A stretch of DNA of 64,000 bases from Nageia nagi (Eukaryota > Pinophyta). Under the pieces are notes generated by a model. It worked only from the letters and a program-made list of their open reading frames with translations. It had not been told where the DNA came from and ran no database searches. Location of the stretch: contig JBITNC010000002.1 in assembly GCA_050084985.1 (NCBI GenBank), forward strand, positions 39,618,001 to 39,682,000. The letters are read 5' to 3'. Both the position numbers and the translations under genes were made by a program. Positions 46,055-57,625 of the stretch are shown here, piece after piece. Position 1 is the first letter of the stretch, and each line of letters begins with the position of its first letter.

Positions 46055-47089
46055 GGTTGTGTTGGGGTTTTTTTCTTTCCACTTACGAAGACCACGTAGG
46101 TGATAACTGGGAAGGACATCCAACATGTATGTGAGGTTGTGTTACTAACCCCCGCTTGAAAGGACTGGTTACTCCAAGGTTTCTAGCATCATGTGAGGTT
46201 TTAGGCGACTATGAGAGTAGCTATACTTGGAATGACTCAGTGGGAAGATAGAGGTAACAATTGTTAACCACGTTTGTTGTAGGCATTGAAGTTGTTTTAC
46301 AATTATTAAGAGTATAGACTTTTAATGGTAAAAAAAAGTAAAAATAACAAAAGAAAAAAAAAAAACTGTAAAATGGGGATGATGGCACACGAAGTACAAT
46401 ACCCACTTATCCCACCTTGCTACAAACGATTAAGTCCAAATTGCAAACAAATAGGAGTCTATAGCAATGTTGCGAAAGGAACAACAACGTGAGCAGCACA
46501 ACAAACCAAACAACATAGCGGAGATTTCACCAACATTCATTCATCTTCATTCGAAAGAGTCAGTAATGTTCATCAAATAGCAATTACACAACTTCATAAG
46601 ATATTCAACCATGTTTCTAACAAGCCTACACTTGTGAGAAATGTACACAAGTCATGTAATAACTACAAGTAAATACCAAGCACAAGTACTCAAACTCACA
46701 ATCCCATTGAGTGGAAACAAGTCTTGATTTGATTAATTGTGCATCACATTCACATATAAGAGAGTGTCAAAGATTTTACCAAATTCAAAATAGCTCCTCT
46801 TGAGTAAAACGATCATCCTCCTCAACAAATAAGCCCTCAAGGGCTAAAAATACTTTTTGGTGGCAACCCTAAGTGTTGCCCTAACCCTAATGCAAATTCA
46901 AATGAAATTACTTAAAATAAAACCTAATTACTAGTGGTCCAATAAAAACATGCCACATGGCACAACAAGATTAAATCCAACACTTGTGGGAGCAAATCCT
47001 CACCCATCACAAGGCTTAATCAAAATGAATAAAGTTTTGAGGTCCAAATTGAAATAAAATTATGTAAAAAAATTAATAATAATAAAACA

Positions 47090-47730
47090 AAATAAGCTTG
47101 AAAATTGTTGCATCACAAATGGAACACCTCCAGCTAACTTGTGCTCATGACTTCATCTGCCCCTTTCGCCTTTGCAACCCATGGCTCAAGACCCTCATCG
47201 TCCTTGTATCAAGCACATTGAAGAAGTCCTTGTTTTGGCTGATCTACTTCGTTATTTTGGCTGAAACTGGTCTCATCTTATTCTTCCAAACAGATGGCTC
47301 TTTCTTGTCCTTGAATGGTCACCCTATCTTGAGAGTGGTACAACCCTGGAAGTGCATCTTCCTCTTCAAAGTTTTGCTTTTGTTGGTTCTCCTCCAGCTC
47401 CTCTGCAATCCTTCTTAACTCTTTGATTTGTTCTGCTCCTAAGGCCTTGACTTTGCCAATCTCCATCGTCTGGGTATGAGCCTCCAAGTCTTGAGATGCT
47501 TTAGGATTCTTGTTCAAGAGGACTTTGGTAACAAAGTGTTGTTGACCCTAAAGATGAACTTGCTCACATAGTGAGTTTCGATGGACTCATCTTTCACCCT
47601 TTGGCTAAGGTCTTCATGTGATGCTCTAATCATAGCTGCTAGGTCAATGTTGCTCTTCTTCCCTGATGAAGGGCCTTCATTACTCACCACCTCCTCTGGC
47701 TCAATCTTCTCCCTCTTCATCTCAAAGCTT
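47090..47730 (-). pseudogene. ORF remnant of element D (charged, coiled-coil-like)
   Basis: Two nearby frames read MKREKIEPEEVVSNEGPSSG with DLAAMIRASHEDLSQRVKDE, and MNKNPKASQDLEAHTQTMEI with RRIAEELEENQQKQNFEEED. The acidic/basic helical composition resembles the C-terminal parts of the A, B and C ORFs, but clear homology was not shown. No enzymatic motif. Confidence 0.45.
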
Positions 47731-48049
47731 GCCCTATCATTTTGACCTTTGATGCCTTAGAGAATTTGGAGACAAAGAAAGCAAATTTATGATGTGAAAA
47801 TGAAGGTGGACTCCTCTTTTATAGGCAAAATTAGGGTTTCATTTGCTCTTGGACAGATAGGATTAGCCAAGAATGTGGCAAATTCATATCTCTCCCTCAA
47901 TTTGGTTGACCTAGGGATATGTGCCCTATTCAAAATTTCAAAAATTTGCCTCCTTAACTTTGCATTAAAGCTAGATGAGCTTCCAAGTTGAGCACATACC
48001 TCCAAGAGTCGAATTTACATCTTTTGAATCCATGCGTTGGAGGCTAGTG

Positions 48050-49060
48050 TGTCCTTGGGTTGGGCACATGCTTTTAGGAGTCATGATCTTGTCTTTTCAA
48101 ATCATGTGGTTGACCTGGGGCCTCTTGGAGCTACACGCATGCTTTCTAGGGTCACCAATTTGTCTTTCCCACCCTTGCATCTCCCTTCTGGCTCAATTTC
48201 ATCTCGATTTTGATTTCCCTTGGGCCCATACTTGGCCAAATTTGATCATGAACACTCTTGGAGCCTCCCCAAGTCTAGCACAAGCCCCCAAAAGTCAAAA
48301 ATGTATCTTTATTTTCTATGCGCTTGAACTAGCTTGCCTTCCTCTTTGAGCGCATGATTTCAAATTTCATAATCATGACTTTTAAATCCATGCGCCTAAC
48401 CTTATGTGCATTCTCCAGCCCAATTTTATACTCTTGAACCCTTGCCTTGGTAAGCTTTTTCCCTTTAAAGTGAACTAGGTCTCCATCCAAGCTTGCACAA
48501 GGTTTTAGAGGTCATAATTTTATCTATTTTTCTCATGCTCTGAGCTCCCATCACACCCTTACTTGGGCGCATGCTTTTAAAAGTCACATTTATGACTTCC
48601 AAATTCATGTGTTGGGCTTTTGGAGGCCTCCTGTTATAGGCGCAAGCTATCAAAAGTCATAATTATGACTTTTGAAATCATGAGATGAGTTCCTTGGGTG
48701 TTTTAAACCTATTTTGATGCTCCTTATCGTTGCCTTAGCCAGTTTTTCATCTCAAAATCATCTATCATCTGATTTTTGATCTAGCATTTGGTCTTAGCAT
48801 CCATTACTTTGCCCCTTTTTGTCTTGAACTTGGTCCTCAAGTCCCCAGTCTTAGGCGCATACTTTAAAAAGTCATAATCATGACTTTTGAAATCATGTGC
48901 CCAAACCCTAAGCTCTTGTTTTCGCCGTTTTGAGTTCCTTGACCTGATCATTTGATTGGAGATTGCTTCTAGAGGCTAGGATTTTGCGTTTTGACCTTCT
49001 TCACTCCACACTAAGACTCCTCCTAACCAAGCACATGCTTTCAAAAGTCATGATTATAAT
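48050..49060. repeat. Hairpin array of element D
   Basis: Modules of the form GGCGCATG-CTTTNAAAAGTCA-TAAT-TATGACTTTTGAAAT-CATGYGCC recur near 48062, 48350, 48498, 48572, 48644, 48852 and 49021. Each is an imperfect palindrome of about 50 bp. The centre of one copy (48651-48674) is a perfect 24-bp palindrome with core GTCATAATTATGAC. Several steps are 72-74 bp, others are multiples of about 70. Confidence 0.65.
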
Positions 49061-49433
49061 TTTTCAAATCATACGCTAGCCTCCTTGTACGTCTTCAAAT
49101 TGAATGTGACATCTCTTGAGGCTTATACTTAAGTCATTTTTCATCTTTGCCTGATGTTGAAGTCGCCTTAGGTTAGACATTTCTACTTGAAGCACCTGTG
49201 ACAAAGTCATGCACTTTGCCCAACATTATCAGTTTCAGGCTCAGACTCTCCATCTTGTCTTGTTCTCTAGACCTAGGCTACCCCTAGACTCTTTCCTATA
49301 TACCAGACTTAGTCATATTTTGATGACTTTACTCTTGAGCTCACTATGACTGGGAAGGATATACAACACTAGCTCATGATGGGGTAATGACTGGTTACAG
49401 TAAGATGAATGTGTAAAAGCCCTAACGTAATTT

Positions 49434-50480
49434 ATCACACAAATAAACAAATTCCCTCAAACCAACACCCACGTCTGGCCTAGAAGGGCATAAACAAGCA
49501 CCAAGCACCTAAATATGTCAACGTTAGGGTTAGAGCTCAAGATATAAGCAAATACAATCTCACAATGCCAATGTATGGCTACAAAATGCATGAAATGGTA
49601 AATACACCATAACGTTGCAATATGAAAGCATACACAAGACAAATACTAAGATCCAAGTGCCCAACAGTTGTATTGAAGATAAACAATGAGCAATGATACA
49701 ATACCAAGCCCCCAAGGCTGGATGTTGGCCTCCAAGCAGCCAACTAGGGCACAACGTGTGTCTCTCACTGCTAGACACACGAATGATGTGTGGGGCAATC
49801 TTGCTCCCTCAAAATTTGAATCCTCTCCATCAAAAGAGCCCTCCACAAACCCTGGCAACCAACTGAATGGTAGAAGCTCAACCTCAAAATACCACCAAAT
49901 GGGCTAGGGTGCTACACCAAAATCGTAGACTAACAAGATCCCTCAACCTACTAATCCTCCTAGATGCTGCATCTAGGGGTCTTGCTTAGCACTACGCTAA
50001 GACTTTTGTTATCTGGATGGTATGAGAATAATATCAAATTTGTATATCCAACAATAAAAATCTAAGGGCTAATATAGCTATCCTGGATCTGGATCTCACC
50101 TCAATGTCATCACCCAATCCCCTCAAGCCCCAATGTTGGCACCTAGGAGTCATTCCAGGCCTATTGTGGGTATTTAGGCCTCCCTCAAGCTCCACGTGGA
50201 TCTAAGAATGCATGTGTGGGTCTAACAGGCATGCGTGGGCATCTAGGGGGGCAACGTGGGTGTTCATTGGCCAACGTGGGGGTCTAGAAGTCTCCCCAAG
50301 GCTGACGCATGTGTACAGTGATCCCAATCTCAACATTGAGGCTATTAAGTGCTCATCCATCCATTAAGTACTAAATAGACCTTGGGAATCCCACAATCAT
50401 GTATTGGGATCTCCAAGTACATTAAAACACTCTAATCTACACTTGGGAAGGAGACGTCCCACTTAGGGCTCACGTGGAGT
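49434..50480. repeat. Dispersed repeat R, copy 2 (inside element D)
   Basis: The same sequence family and orientation as 40395-41335. It contains ACAATACCAAGCCCCCAAGG, a CTCCCTCA...TTTGAATCCTCTCCA block and AACCCTGGCAACCAACTGAA. It is either part of the D terminal region or a separate insertion in it. Confidence 0.55.
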
Positions 50481-50705
50481 CCAATGACCCGTTAAGTCTT
50501 TTATCCCGAGTACTAACTTAAAAGCACAATTAAATAATTAAATATAATACAAAGGGGGAATCCGTTGTATTCCAAAATCAAGTACAATAATCAAAGGGGG
50601 ACATCATAGAATGAGACTTTGACTCTAATGGTCATGACTTGCTAAAAAGTTGGGTCCTCAAAATTGGCAATTTTGGGGCATGTTGTGTTTAAGCACAACA
50701 GGTTG

Positions 50706-51150
50706 CAAGAGAAATATCAATCTTCACATCTATAGAGTTTATGCATGCATAACTGCTCTAATTTCTGAAATCAACACCAGGGAATCATTATTTTTAAACT
50801 CTAGGTTGAAAAGTTTCAATTGCGATTGGATGAATTCCAATTTTGAATAGGAGTCATACATGTCTTTCAACTTTTTCAAAGCATTCCAAGCATCATCAAT
50901 GGAGTTAATGTGGCAATTAATCTCCTCACTAATCGAAGTAGCAATCAAAGCATATGTCTTACTATTTTTCATGTTCCAAACTGCAAGCTCTTTGGCATCT
51001 GTTGGTTTGGTTGGTTGAATATCACCATCACAAATTCCAACCCAAAAATCATTGAAAATCAAGTATGGTTCATTTTTCTAGACCACTCCAACCAATTTCT
51101 TTTACCGGTCAACATAACACCAACAATGCTCACAAAGGAATGCAGTTTTC
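50706..51150 (-). pseudogene. Nested copia gag N-terminal part
   Basis: It begins near LTGKRNWLEWSRKM and continues NDFWVGICDGDI, TKPTDAKELAVWNMKNSK and LFNLEFKNNDSLV, the usual core of plant copia gag (UBN2/DUF4219-like). One frameshift follows before the reading meets the D element at 50700. Confidence 0.78.
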
Positions 51151-52220
51151 ACAAGTCTTAAAAACTCAATTGTATTCACAAAATTCTTCATAGAACTTAT
51201 TTGCCCGATAAAATACCTTTGCAAAACACCAAGAAGGCTCACACTATTCTCAATTTGTAGTCTTCAAAATTTTGGATTCAGAGGAAAAAGAATTGTCCAA
51301 ATCGGAGCAAAATCATGTATTTTATGACAAAAATACACTTTGAAATTTTTCATTATTTTTTTTAAAGGCCCAATTTTATTAAAATGAAATTTTTAATTTT
51401 TAAAATTTTAATTATGGGCAGTCAAGAGGTTTTCCTGGTCAAAGAGCAAGTGATGGAAGGCCACATGGGTAGCGCAGGTCCACATCACAGGAATCCACGA
51501 AGAACTGACTAAACTAGGCGGTGGGCGTGTACTAGGCACGTGAGGTGGCTAGGCACACGACTTAGAAAGAAGACATGGGTCAACTGGTCACACTCGTCCA
51601 CACTACAAAGAAGGCGTGCATTGGAGTCATAGTAGCCACTACACGATGGTGATGTTAGGTAGTATGCATGATCAACCTCCACATCAGTAAACAACAGGTA
51701 GAGTATTTGGAATGTACTTTGCAACCTTCATCTCAATCCACATCAACGCCAAATAGAATCGAGAGCAGCATAATACAAACTATGTGCGTAGAGTACCAAA
51801 ATGTTGGCCAAGCAAACTCAAGAACAATAATGAATCTTAGGAAGAACACGAAGACTAGTGCATGCAAGGTCATCCAACGAGTAATGCACTCCAATACATG
51901 GGGTCTACCAACATTGGTCTGACTTCACGCACCATTGGACAGGTTCATGAGTAACATATCGAAGTCTGCCAAAATAGTGTAAACAGATGAAAACTCTACG
52001 TAGTTCAAAGACTTCAAATTTTGATTTTTTATACAAATGGGAACCAAAAAATATGTTCCAATATATGAAACTAATCGGCTCGAGAATGGGTACCCGAATA
52101 GGGTCTCAAATTTTGATTTGGAGAATTAGTTTTTAAAAAAAAAATGAAGGCCAAGGATTTTGGAAAAATGTTGGCAATGTTTTGTTATGTTTTTCATGGA
52201 GTTAGTAGAAAAATTTGAAT

Positions 52221-52236
52221 GTGGCTCTGATACCAA
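52221..52236 (-). other. Primer-binding site of the nested copia element
   Basis: On the minus strand TTGGTATCAGAGCCAC directly follows the LTR end TTTGTCA. TGGTATCAGAGC is the initiator methionine tRNA complement. Confidence 0.85.
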
Positions 52237-52486
52237 TGACAAACCATTCATTAACTCCAAGATCAAAAGCTAATTTCCATATTGTGAATATGAATAAATA
52301 AAAGCTCAAAATGACTCTATGGATTCACTTGCAAGGGTGACCTTTGAGTTGCACATGGACTGTTCATTATCTATTCCTTATGACTCCTAATATTCCATTA
52401 AACTCCTACATTGAAATTTCCTAAATATAGTAAATATTTCTACTATTTTACAAATACCATATTCCCTAAAAGTTATGTGTCTAACA
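52237..52486 (-). repeat. 5' LTR of the nested copia element (250 bp)
   Basis: Minus-strand start TGTTAGACACATAAC, end GGTTTGTCA, next to the primer site. Its inner half matches the partial LTR at 42814-42950. Confidence 0.85.
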
Positions 52487-54150
52487 TTATGAAACTTCCT
52501 ACGAACAAGAAAATGGTGGAATCCAAGTAGTTGTACAAGACCAAATACAATAATGATGGTAGCATACTAGACTTGTGCCTAAGGAATTTACTCAAAGTCA
52601 TGGGATTGATTATGAAGAGACTTTTGCACCTCTAGCAATGCAAGAGACATCAAAATGGCATGGAATGTCAATCAATTGGATGTAAAAAGTGCCTACTTGA
52701 ATGGGTATTTAGAAGAAGAAATATATATACAACAATCTTAAGGTTTATAGTTTGAAGAAAAAGAAGATTGTATATACCAATCATAGAATAAAAAGACAGT
52801 TGTTTTAAAAATACAACCCCAAGCTAAAGACGTAAAAATGGCCAATGAACAGTCAAAATACGTTGAATACGGCAAAAATTCGTGAGTTTTCAAATTCGTA
52901 AATACAAAAAAAACGACGAAAAAACAAACAAAAAAAACCAAAAAATGGAAAAAACGAGAAAATTCGCGACAAAAAAAACTGCCAAATTTGAGGAACAAAT
53001 GGTGGGTATGGCCAAAAAATGGCAAGGGGTATATTCTTCTTTTACATTTTTTGGACATTTAAAAGGAAAATACGGAAAAAAATGGCAAATACAGGAAAAA
53101 CAGCCACGTTTTCAACCTACAATCAACATTTTTTGCCCGTTTAAATGCCTTTTTTTGCAATTAAAAACGGTATTTTTTGCATTTTTTGATGGAAAATAAA
53201 GATTTTTTCAAAAAATGGAAAAAAAGGCGATTTTTGCATTTAAACGACATTTCTTTATTCTATGATACCAATTGAAGAAGGCTTTGTACAGCCTCACAAG
53301 CACCAAGAACATGGTATGCCTACATAGATACACTTTTCAAGAAAATGGATTCAAGAAAAGCAAGAGTGAGCCTATCTTGATCTTCTTATATGTTTATATG
53401 TAGATGACCTTATATACATCGGTAGTAGTTCAAAGGTGACAACACGAATGTAATTCAATTAGCAAAAATCCCTATTCATCCTAGTTGGTTCAAACATTTT
53501 GATTTGAGTTTTCACTTTATCATGGCCATGGTTCAAAAACAAGAAGAAAAATTGCTTAAGGTAAAAACAGGGATTGAAGGGCCTATACCCTTATTCCATA
53601 TGAAAGAAGGCTAGCCCAATAATACTTAACTAGAAACTAACAACGAGCCTAAAGAAATAAATTATTTAAAACAAGTGAAAAAAAGCAACTAAAAATGCTA
53701 CAATTCTTGCTTCTAAAAGAAACCAAGATATTCTTGAATTGGGCCATCTTCAAATGATTAAACCTTTCCATTCCGTTTAAGTTGGATTCCTTTTTCTCAA
53801 TAAGAATTAAATCAGAAGGGAAAATATTAGGAGAAATCCATCTCTTATTCTCTTCTCTTAAAGCACCCCAATTTGCCAACCAGTCAGCGCTATGTTTCTT
53901 TCTCTTAGAACATGGCTTACATCATATTCTTCAAAGAATTCTAACATTTGTAAAGTGTCTTAAATAGTGCTAGTCACCTTCCAACTTAAATTAAGTTTGC
54001 CTCTCACGCAATTAGTTATATTGAGATGTTCCTAAAGTATTATAGTACTTAGGATTAGTTTGTTCATGTGTTTACGAAAGGTTTTACGTAAGTACAGTTC
54101 TTAACTCTTTGAGATAGTTTTGTGAGTCCTCTCAACATCAAGGAAGAGAA
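52487..54150 (+). pseudogene. Outer copia element, right part (RT, RNase H, 3' end)
   Basis: After the duplicated TTATG the plus strand continues the RT begun at 42650 with LPTNKKMVESK, LYKTKYNNDGS and HGIDYEETFAPLA. It is interrupted by a MITE (52782-53264), then reads LKKALYSL, YVDDLIYIGSSSK, NTNVIQLAKIPIHPS and VFTKG, ending near AAGGAAGAGAATGTTGAAATG. A stretch at about 53560-54020 between RNase H parts is foreign and not identified. Heavily mutated. Confidence 0.78.
52782..53264. mobile_element. 483-bp hAT-like MITE (copy 3) inside the outer copia
   Basis: Ends CATAGAATAAAAAGACAGTT and, inward from the right, CATAGAATAAAGAAATGTCG. Exact 8-bp target duplication ATACCAAT at 52774-52781 and 53265-53272. 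Interior: AAAAAATGGCAAATAC-type repeats, no coding capacity. Removing it joins CIYQ to LKKALYSL in the host RT. Confidence 0.88.
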
Positions 54151-55517
54151 TGTTGAAATGTTTATGCTAATGGAGGATGGAGACAAATTTCAAGTTCTCG
54201 CTTTCCCATGTTCTATCTTTCATAAGTGTCAACCTAATTCCTCACTTTTAAACAATGGATTTTTCTGTTCCGAAACAGATAGAAAAGGGCTTAAGACTAA
54301 GTCATAAAAAGAATCAATTCTTAGCAGTCTAATAAAACAAAAGTCCTAAAACCAAATATAACTATCATCTACAGTTGGTTGGTGGCCTATGTGCCATATG
54401 TTCTCTATGTTTTGATGATAAGGTAGTAAAAAGAGAAAGCATACCTTAATAAAAATGAATTTTTTTGAAACAGACGAGATTTTTCTTTGGATTTCCTAAC
54501 AAATTTGCCTTACTTTAAATATTCACTTTGTTTTGAAAATAATAATTAATTTGAGGAAAGTAAATCAAAATTACACTATTTGCTCTCCTTTACAAAGAAA
54601 GGCAAAGTGTTTTTGACTGTTAGAAAAAAAGACAAAACCAAACCTTTACTCAAAATAACAGTTTCAGAACTGTAACTCGACTCCCGTTGATTGTGAGATT
54701 TTATATCTATATAATGGCGATACTTTAGGGTATAGAAATGTTACACATTTTCCCATATTCACATCTTCATCATGATAATCATTTCTTGTTATTTTGTACA
54801 TTATCCAAGTATTATTCCTGAGAATTGTTCATCTTTGTGCAGATCTTCTTGTCGGTCCTTGCTATTAGAGTGGTCTTTTGGAGTTCTCTATTATTCTAAT
54901 TGACTTTTATAGCAGTGTTACTGATATTATGGGAAAGTGTGCTGAATTATATCAATATCTCAGAAACAGAAGTGTTCCAAATAATTTCATACCGCATGGT
55001 CATGGAAGGTGGTAAAAAATAAGGAAATTATATGTGAATCAAAAGAACATGCATTTACAACCATCAAGAAGGCAGGGGTGGCAAAGAATCACGCCAAACA
55101 TAGGCTGGCTGATGCTGCGTTGTGTAGGGATGGCTTTGTACCACCACAAAAGAAAATGTTTTTCATGGTTACATTGGCATGCAACATACTCATAGTAACC
55201 TAATGACTAGAACTCATGTGAATGACCTGAAAGTCTAACTATTCTTGTAGATGTTACTTGGTTGCAGTATGTGCAGCTTATGTGCAATACAAATTATATA
55301 AATCTTGTTGGAAATAAACTATGCTAGAGAGTATTTGTCACTTTACCTGCCTCTTATGTTAATTTAAAAGAAAGAAAGTTAAGTGACTGTCAAAAGAAAC
55401 ATTAATGCTCAGAAACAACAGAAAAAAATAATCTCAGATACTGACACACTTGTTTGAAAGTACAAAACACTTCAATTGATTAGAAAATTTGGAAAAGAAT
55501 CAGATTTTCATACTCAC
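54151..55517. other. Intron of the JmjC gene, nothing recognised
   Basis: No gene is supported. An open frame at 55009-55203 has no recognisable motif. The stretch ends at the donor of the exon 55518-55751. Confidence 0.4.
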
Positions 55518-55751
55518 AATAATTGTTCAATAGCCCCATTTTCTCGAAGAGTTTCTCTTCCACAAGATGTTGTTGCCAGATCCATAAGAGCATTGCAAGC
55601 AAACCTAGAAAAATCATTGTTCTTCTCTACTGTCATGGCCACAAGTGCACTGACAATTTGGTTATCACCAGAAACCTTTGCATTCATTTCGTATGACCAG
55701 AGCACCAGTGCCCCAAGAGTTTCCACACTCCGTAGTGAAACCTGTAGCAAG
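55518..55751 (-). CDS. NO66: Internal exon of the JmjC/NO66-type gene (ARM/HEAT-like)
   Basis: A 234-nt exon with sequence LRSVETLGALVLWSY, NDFSRFACNALMDLATTS and GRETLRENGAIEQLL, a helical repeat pattern fitting the N-terminal region of plant NO66-like proteins. Acceptor GGTTCAG before 55751 and donor GTGAGT at 55517-55512. With this acceptor the split codon closes with the exon ending at 63827 (AG plus C gives Ser). The exon ends with two bases of a codon. Same strand as the JmjC exon about 15 kb away, with no other host gene between them. Confidence 0.7.
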
Positions 55752-56129
55752 CTGAACCATTAACAATTAACTTTTAATAATCAACTTTGTTGTGAATGCG
55801 TGTGATGTTACAGAGAATCAAACTTGCAGTCGCTAATAGGTCAGTACCATCTTTGGCAATATCCACGAAACTACATACCAGCTTTTGTGTTGTTTTAAAT
55901 TCATTCATAAAATAATTCACATCGTTTTCAAAATTCACAGATTATTTGTGAGTAGTGAATTATTCAGAAAAAAAGATGGAAAATATATAAGAATCGCTTT
56001 CACTGAATTATTCAGTAGTGATCATAGTAATTGTTATACCTGCTCTCTTCCATATATAGTTCTTGAATCTTGCATCAATAAACATCAGTCTTCTATGGTC
56101 ATCATGCAGAAGCTTGTGACTTGACAGGG
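55752..56129. other. Intron of the JmjC gene, nothing recognised
   Basis: AT-rich intronic DNA between the exon acceptor and the LINE fragment; no motif seen. Confidence 0.4.
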
Positions 56130-57260
56130 AATTCAACCCCCTGACATTTCATGAGATGATCATTTTTCCCTTATTAAGGGAGTGCTCCTCTCTTGTATAT
56201 ATCCAAGTTGATTGTGTACCATCTGCAATTGCTCTAACAATTTCTTTCTCCAGCATTTTTCCTTTGCTTGGCCAACCCACTTTATTTTGTCTGGTGTTTT
56301 CTTTTTTTGTCACACTCCTTGTTACTCGTCCCCAAGTTTGAGGCCATTGTGTCTCTTCTATCACTGTATCATCCTCATAACCAATTTGGCTATCTTCGTT
56401 CTGATCTCCCATTGGTACTTCCCCAAGGCAGACATTGCATTGACACTTTCCTTGCTCACTGATCTTTTCTTGGATTTCACATCTTGCCATGCATTATTTC
56501 TAGGCAGCCTCTTTTCTTGGTCTTCTAGGACAATGTTGAGACTAGGCACATCATCTACCATGTGAGTTTCATTATCTTCTATTTTTTTTCCTGCATCATT
56601 CCTTTTTTGTTGTCAGACTTCTCCTTTTCACTCCGGGTGATGTTGCCTCCTACCTCTCCGTTAGGGATAATTTCTCCTTCCTAAAGATTTGATTGGTTTA
56701 TGATGTTACCAATAATTTTCTCTTCCTGTATTTGCTTTGGACGCCACTCGTTTTGAACTGTGTCTGCTACTATCACCTTAGAAAGGCAAGATCTCACATT
56801 ATGGCCCACTTGAGCCCTAAGCAATTATTATTTTCATTTGCAATTCTTGAACCCACTCACCCAATTCTAATTCTAGCATCATTGTAGTAGGTACATTGAC
56901 TCCAAATTCTACCATTACGCAGAATCTGGCCACCAAGAATCGAGACCGAGCCTTTGTGGCTTGGTCTACTACAAGTCACCTCTTGAAGGATACTGCAATT
57001 CCTTCAAAAACTTTTTGATGCCAAAACTCAGACAGAAGATGTGGAAGGGTAACCCAAATTGGTGTTGGATTGAATCTGGATCATTTGCATTACTAAATGA
57101 AAACATGATATAATCATTAAGCATTGCAATGACATCAAGGTTGCCCTTGATTGTCTATTTCAGTTTTGACCATCTCCAAATTGCATCAATATTTGGGCAA
57201 GCTCCAAGAATCCTTCCAACCAGCCTCTTGCGAACTCCCTCTTCTGCGTGATCAATGACG
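56130..57260 (-). pseudogene. LINE-type ORF1 fragment (DUF4283-like)
   Basis: On the minus strand VRKRLVGRILGACPNIDAIW is followed by IKGNLDVIAMLNDYIMFSF, then PIWVTLPHLLSEFWHQKVF, ARSRFLVARFCVMVEFGV and a charged tail (for example TWGRVTRSVTKKENTRQNK). The order W-x-x-x-KGNLDV, IWV-LP-LP-W and ARxCV is characteristic of the DUF4283 domain of plant LINE ORF1 proteins. Several stops and frame changes; no endonuclease or RT nearby, so it is a fragment. Confidence 0.65.
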
Positions 57261-57411
57261 GATCATGGTATTATGAGACATATCTTCTCACCAATCTTCT
57301 CTAGTTCGAGAGGGGGTCCACTGTCAACTGTAGCCTCTTGTGTGAAGAGGCCCCGCCAAGATCACTTAGGTGTCTCCATTATTAGGTTTGGCATTAGGCT
57401 AACAGTAGATC

Positions 57412-57625
57412 TTGATGATAACCATAGCATTCCGAATGAACTTCAGTCAGATAGGGCAAAGTGCCAGCTCTCGAGAGATAGAAGCAATAACCGTAGAATT
57501 CCAAATTAACTTCAGTAAGATAGGGCAAAGTACCAGCTCTCAAGGGATAGAAGCGATAACCGTAGCATTCCAAATGAACTTCAGTCAGATAGGGCAAAGT
57601 GCTGGCTCTTGAGGGATAGAAGCGA
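57412..57625. repeat. Three tandem copies of an about 69-bp repeat
   Basis: GATAACCRTAGCATTCCRAATGAACTTCAGTCAGATAGGGCAAAGTGCCAGCTCTCGAGRGATAGAAGC-like units begin near 57420, 57490 and 57559, with few mismatches. Confidence 0.8.

Larger units (their letters stand above)
46060..50700 (-). mobile_element. Pol-less 4.64-kb TG...CA element D inserted in copia gag
   Basis: Plus-strand ends TGTTGGGGTTTT and AAGCACAACA, flanked by an exact 5-bp duplication GGTTG (46055-46059 and 50701-50705). Removing it rejoins gag (SLAT / TLIKALYPTYS). The right terminus is the palindrome TGTTGTG-TTTAAG-CACAACA (50681-50700), like those at 19126 and 22237, so D belongs with the A/B/C family type. It contains a hairpin array, an ORF remnant and repeat R, but no protease, RT or integrase. 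Clear long terminal repeats within it were not resolved by eye. Confidence 0.75.
42814..52486 (-). mobile_element. Ty1/copia element nested in another copia element (minus strand)
   Basis: The right end is a 250-bp LTR (52237-52486), the left end a partial LTR beginning TGATAAATTG. The 5-bp target duplication TTATG lies at 42809-42813 and 52487-52491. Sense order (right to left): LTR, primer site, gag, [inserted 4.64-kb element D], zinc region, protease, integrase, RT, partial LTR. RNase H, the polypurine tract and the first half of the 3' LTR are deleted. Host sequence on both sides is an opposite-oriented copia RT that reads through once this element is removed. Confidence 0.88.

Noticed and set aside
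52221-52236. Part of a tRNA gene
   Set aside because: Only the 3'-complement of initiator methionine tRNA is present, directly beside an LTR; it is a primer-binding site. Same for 32450-32465.
55009-55203. 64-residue open frame in the host intron
   Set aside because: No recognised motif, no splice support and no neighbouring coding-like DNA; kept only as a note in the intron entry.
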